A DNA stretch of 6,922 bases from Desulfobacterales bacterium (GTDB lineage: Bacteria; Desulfobacterota; Desulfobacteria; Desulfobacterales; Desulfosalsimonadaceae). This document shows, in pieces, positions 6,399 to 6,922 of the stretch. A program made the translations under genes and the position numbers. The number at the start of each line of letters is the position of its first letter. Position 1 is the first letter of the stretch. The stretch is from the NCBI GenBank assembly GCA_018224315.1, contig JAGTVF010000088.1:1-6922 (forward strand), given 5' to 3'. The notes beneath the pieces were generated by a model. That model did not search any database, was not told the DNA's origin, and saw nothing but the letters and a program-made list of their open reading frames with translations.

Positions 6399-6487
6399 GT
6401 CTTGAAGAAGAAGAACAACGAAAACAGGTGTCGGTAAGACCCGAAACTTTCCGTCCCAATCTCACGATCGGTTTGGCTTTATCATGG
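6376..6487 (-). promoter_or_regulatory. GEMM / cyclic di-GMP-I class riboswitch aptamer
   Basis: Read on the minus strand, this matches the GEMM architecture helix by helix. The P2 base is AAA-G-C (6480-6476) with GTTT (6447-6444), leaving G6477 bulged at the ligand-contacting position (G20 of Vc2). AAACC (6474-6470) follows, then stem CCGATC / GATTGG (6471-6466 / 6461-6456) closed by GNRA tetraloop GTGA, then GGGACGGAAAG (6457-6447). The P3 base is CGG-GTCTT (6443-6436) with AAGAC-AG-CCG (6403-6394), including the unpaired AG of the tetraloop receptor, then GGCTGCC (6393-6387) with the C92-equivalent at 6388. P1 is the least certain: CCATGAT (6487-6481) with ATAGTGG (6382-6376), one mismatch. 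Odd points are GACGGAAAG where GACGCAAAG is usual, an extra C at 6475, and a 32-base pyrimidine-rich P3 loop. G rather than A at the bulge favours cyclic di-GMP over cGAMP. Because the P3 3' strand is the terminator left arm, ligand should turn expression on. Confidence 0.88.
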
Positions 6488-6492
6488 GATAA

Positions 6493-6520
6493 ATTATATT
6501 CCTGATATTATATGTGTCAA
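6493..6520 (-). promoter_or_regulatory. Consensus sigma70 promoter of the riboswitch-Cache transcript
   Basis: The minus strand carries TTGACA (6520-6515), a 16-base spacer and TATAAT (6498-6493), both boxes perfect. Initiation is expected around 6485-6488, exactly where the P1 strand of the riboswitch aptamer begins. Such a strong promoter suggests that control occurs after initiation, through the riboswitch. A spacer of 16 is one base below the optimum. Confidence 0.88.
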
Positions 6521-6584
6521 ACTTTTTTTGAGTTCACGAAGAAAAAAATGGATATACCCTGTTTGATGGCAAGGCAGTACCACC

Positions 6585-6734
6585 ATGATTATTGTAGTTT
6601 TTAAGGGGTCTGCCACGCTTGTAAATACCCTGCACGATTGCAGGGAGGACCTGCATTCAAGATCCTTTAAAAATACTGAACTAAGGGAAAAAAACCTCAA
6701 TGCCGCTGTGATCAGGAAAAGTAAAGAATTTTAA
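6585..6734 (+). CDS. Possible small ORF, 49 residues (unrecognised)
   Basis: ATG 6585 opens a 49-residue frame ending in TAA at 6732-6734. It starts MIIVVFKGSATL and has a charged, helix-prone C-terminal half (KNTELREKNLNAA). AAGG at 6571-6574 could be a weak ribosome binding site. Weak promoter-like boxes, TTGAGT (6528-6533) and GATATA (6551-6556), are 17 bases apart upstream. It diverges from the riboswitch promoter and ends 81 bases before the next plus-strand gene. Two hairpins (6628-6655) lie inside it, which speaks as well for a noncoding leader of that gene. I recognise no family. Confidence 0.28.
   Translation: MIIVVFKGSATLVNTLHDCREDLHSRSFKNTELREKNLNAAVIRKSKEF
6628..6655. repeat. Overlapping inverted repeats forming two alternative hairpins
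   Basis: CCCTGCA (6628-6634) pairs perfectly with TGCAGGG (6639-6645) around a CGAT loop. The same TGCAGG (6639-6644) can instead pair with CCTGCA (6650-6655) around GAGGA. The two stems share a strand and exclude each other. No T-run follows. The element lies about 160 bases before the plus-strand gene at 6816, so it may be part of its leader RNA or a protein binding site. Confidence 0.4.
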
Positions 6735-6815
6735 CCGATAACAAGAAAAAAGGCAGAACCGTGAACAGAGATCGAAAAAAACAGACAAAAACCTCGTAAA
6801 GGAAAGTATGGGGCC

Positions 6816-6922
6816 ATGGCAAGCAATGAAAACAATTCATCAGAACAGACAGGTCAGGAAGATCTATTTTCGGCAAGCATCAAAGCCGGTTTTGATTTTT
6901 GGCAGACGGCCATGCAGGAGAT
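6816..6922 (+). CDS. N-terminus of an unidentified protein, cut by the window edge
   Basis: ATG 6816 begins a frame open to the right edge (35 codons seen). The purine-rich AAAGGAAAG (6798-6806) sits nine bases upstream, a good ribosome binding site. The visible part begins MASNENNSSEQTGQEDLF and continues into a likely amphipathic helix with FDFWQTAMQE. No signal peptide or membrane span is seen, so it is probably cytosolic. The polar start followed by an FWQ-containing helix recalls phasins and polyhydroxyalkanoate synthase subunits, but this is a weak impression only. An ATG at 6808 in another frame is also open to the edge, but is only one base from the ribosome binding site. Confidence 0.6.
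   Translation, partial: MASNENNSSEQTGQEDLFSASIKAGFDFWQTAMQE

Noticed and set aside
6611..6660. A possible second GEMM aptamer on the plus strand (CACGC, CCCTGCA / TGCAGGGAGGAC)
   Set aside because: There is no GNRA loop, no GACGCAAAG strand and no P3 with a tetraloop receptor; the likeness ends at one GC-rich hairpin.
6494..6700. A 68-codon minus-strand frame starting at TTG
   Set aside because: It runs through the consensus promoter at 6493-6520, has a TTG start without a ribosome binding site, and resembles no protein; the promoter and riboswitch explain this stretch better.

Overview
The window looks like chromosomal DNA of moderate G+C from an anaerobic deltaproteobacterium-type organism (Desulfobacterota, perhaps Desulfobacteraceae-like). 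This rests on gene style: a soluble multi-PAS hybrid histidine kinase, a secreted isoaspartyl methyltransferase, a stand-alone periplasmic Cache protein and a GEMM-type riboswitch. It is an inference, since no taxonomic marker gene is present.

Layout. Positions 1-348 hold no convincing gene, only an unrecognised start-less reading frame running off the left edge on the minus strand. Two co-directional plus-strand genes follow: a complete microsomal-type epoxide hydrolase (349-1488) and a protein-L-isoaspartate O-methyltransferase with a signal peptide (1572-2333). An intergenic stretch rich in hairpins (2334-2675) ends with a strong rho-independent terminator (2529-2576). Next is a 980-residue cytosolic hybrid kinase with four PAS domains, HisKA, HATPase and a C-terminal receiver (2676-5618). 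It converges on a small minus-strand gene, and one symmetric terminator (5711-5740) serves both.

The right-hand 1.2 kb is the most interesting part. On the minus strand there is a consensus sigma70 promoter (6493-6520). It is followed at once by a GEMM / cyclic di-GMP-I class riboswitch aptamer (about 6376-6487), whose P3 3' strand overlaps an intrinsic terminator (6360-6398). Then comes a long leader with an almost perfect Shine-Dalgarno sequence and a 21-codon open frame that overlaps, as ATGA, the start of a 128-residue secreted single-Cache protein (5765-6151). The geometry predicts that a cyclic dinucleotide switches the Cache gene on by blocking termination. On the plus strand, diverging from this promoter, are a possible 49-residue ORF (6585-6734), two mutually exclusive hairpins, and the first 35 codons of an unidentified protein running off the right edge (6816-6922).

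Together the genes suggest sensing and stress functions: a soluble PAS phosphorelay, a periplasmic ligand-binding or scavenging protein under second-messenger control, and envelope protein repair. No mobile element, CRISPR array, tRNA or rRNA gene was found.
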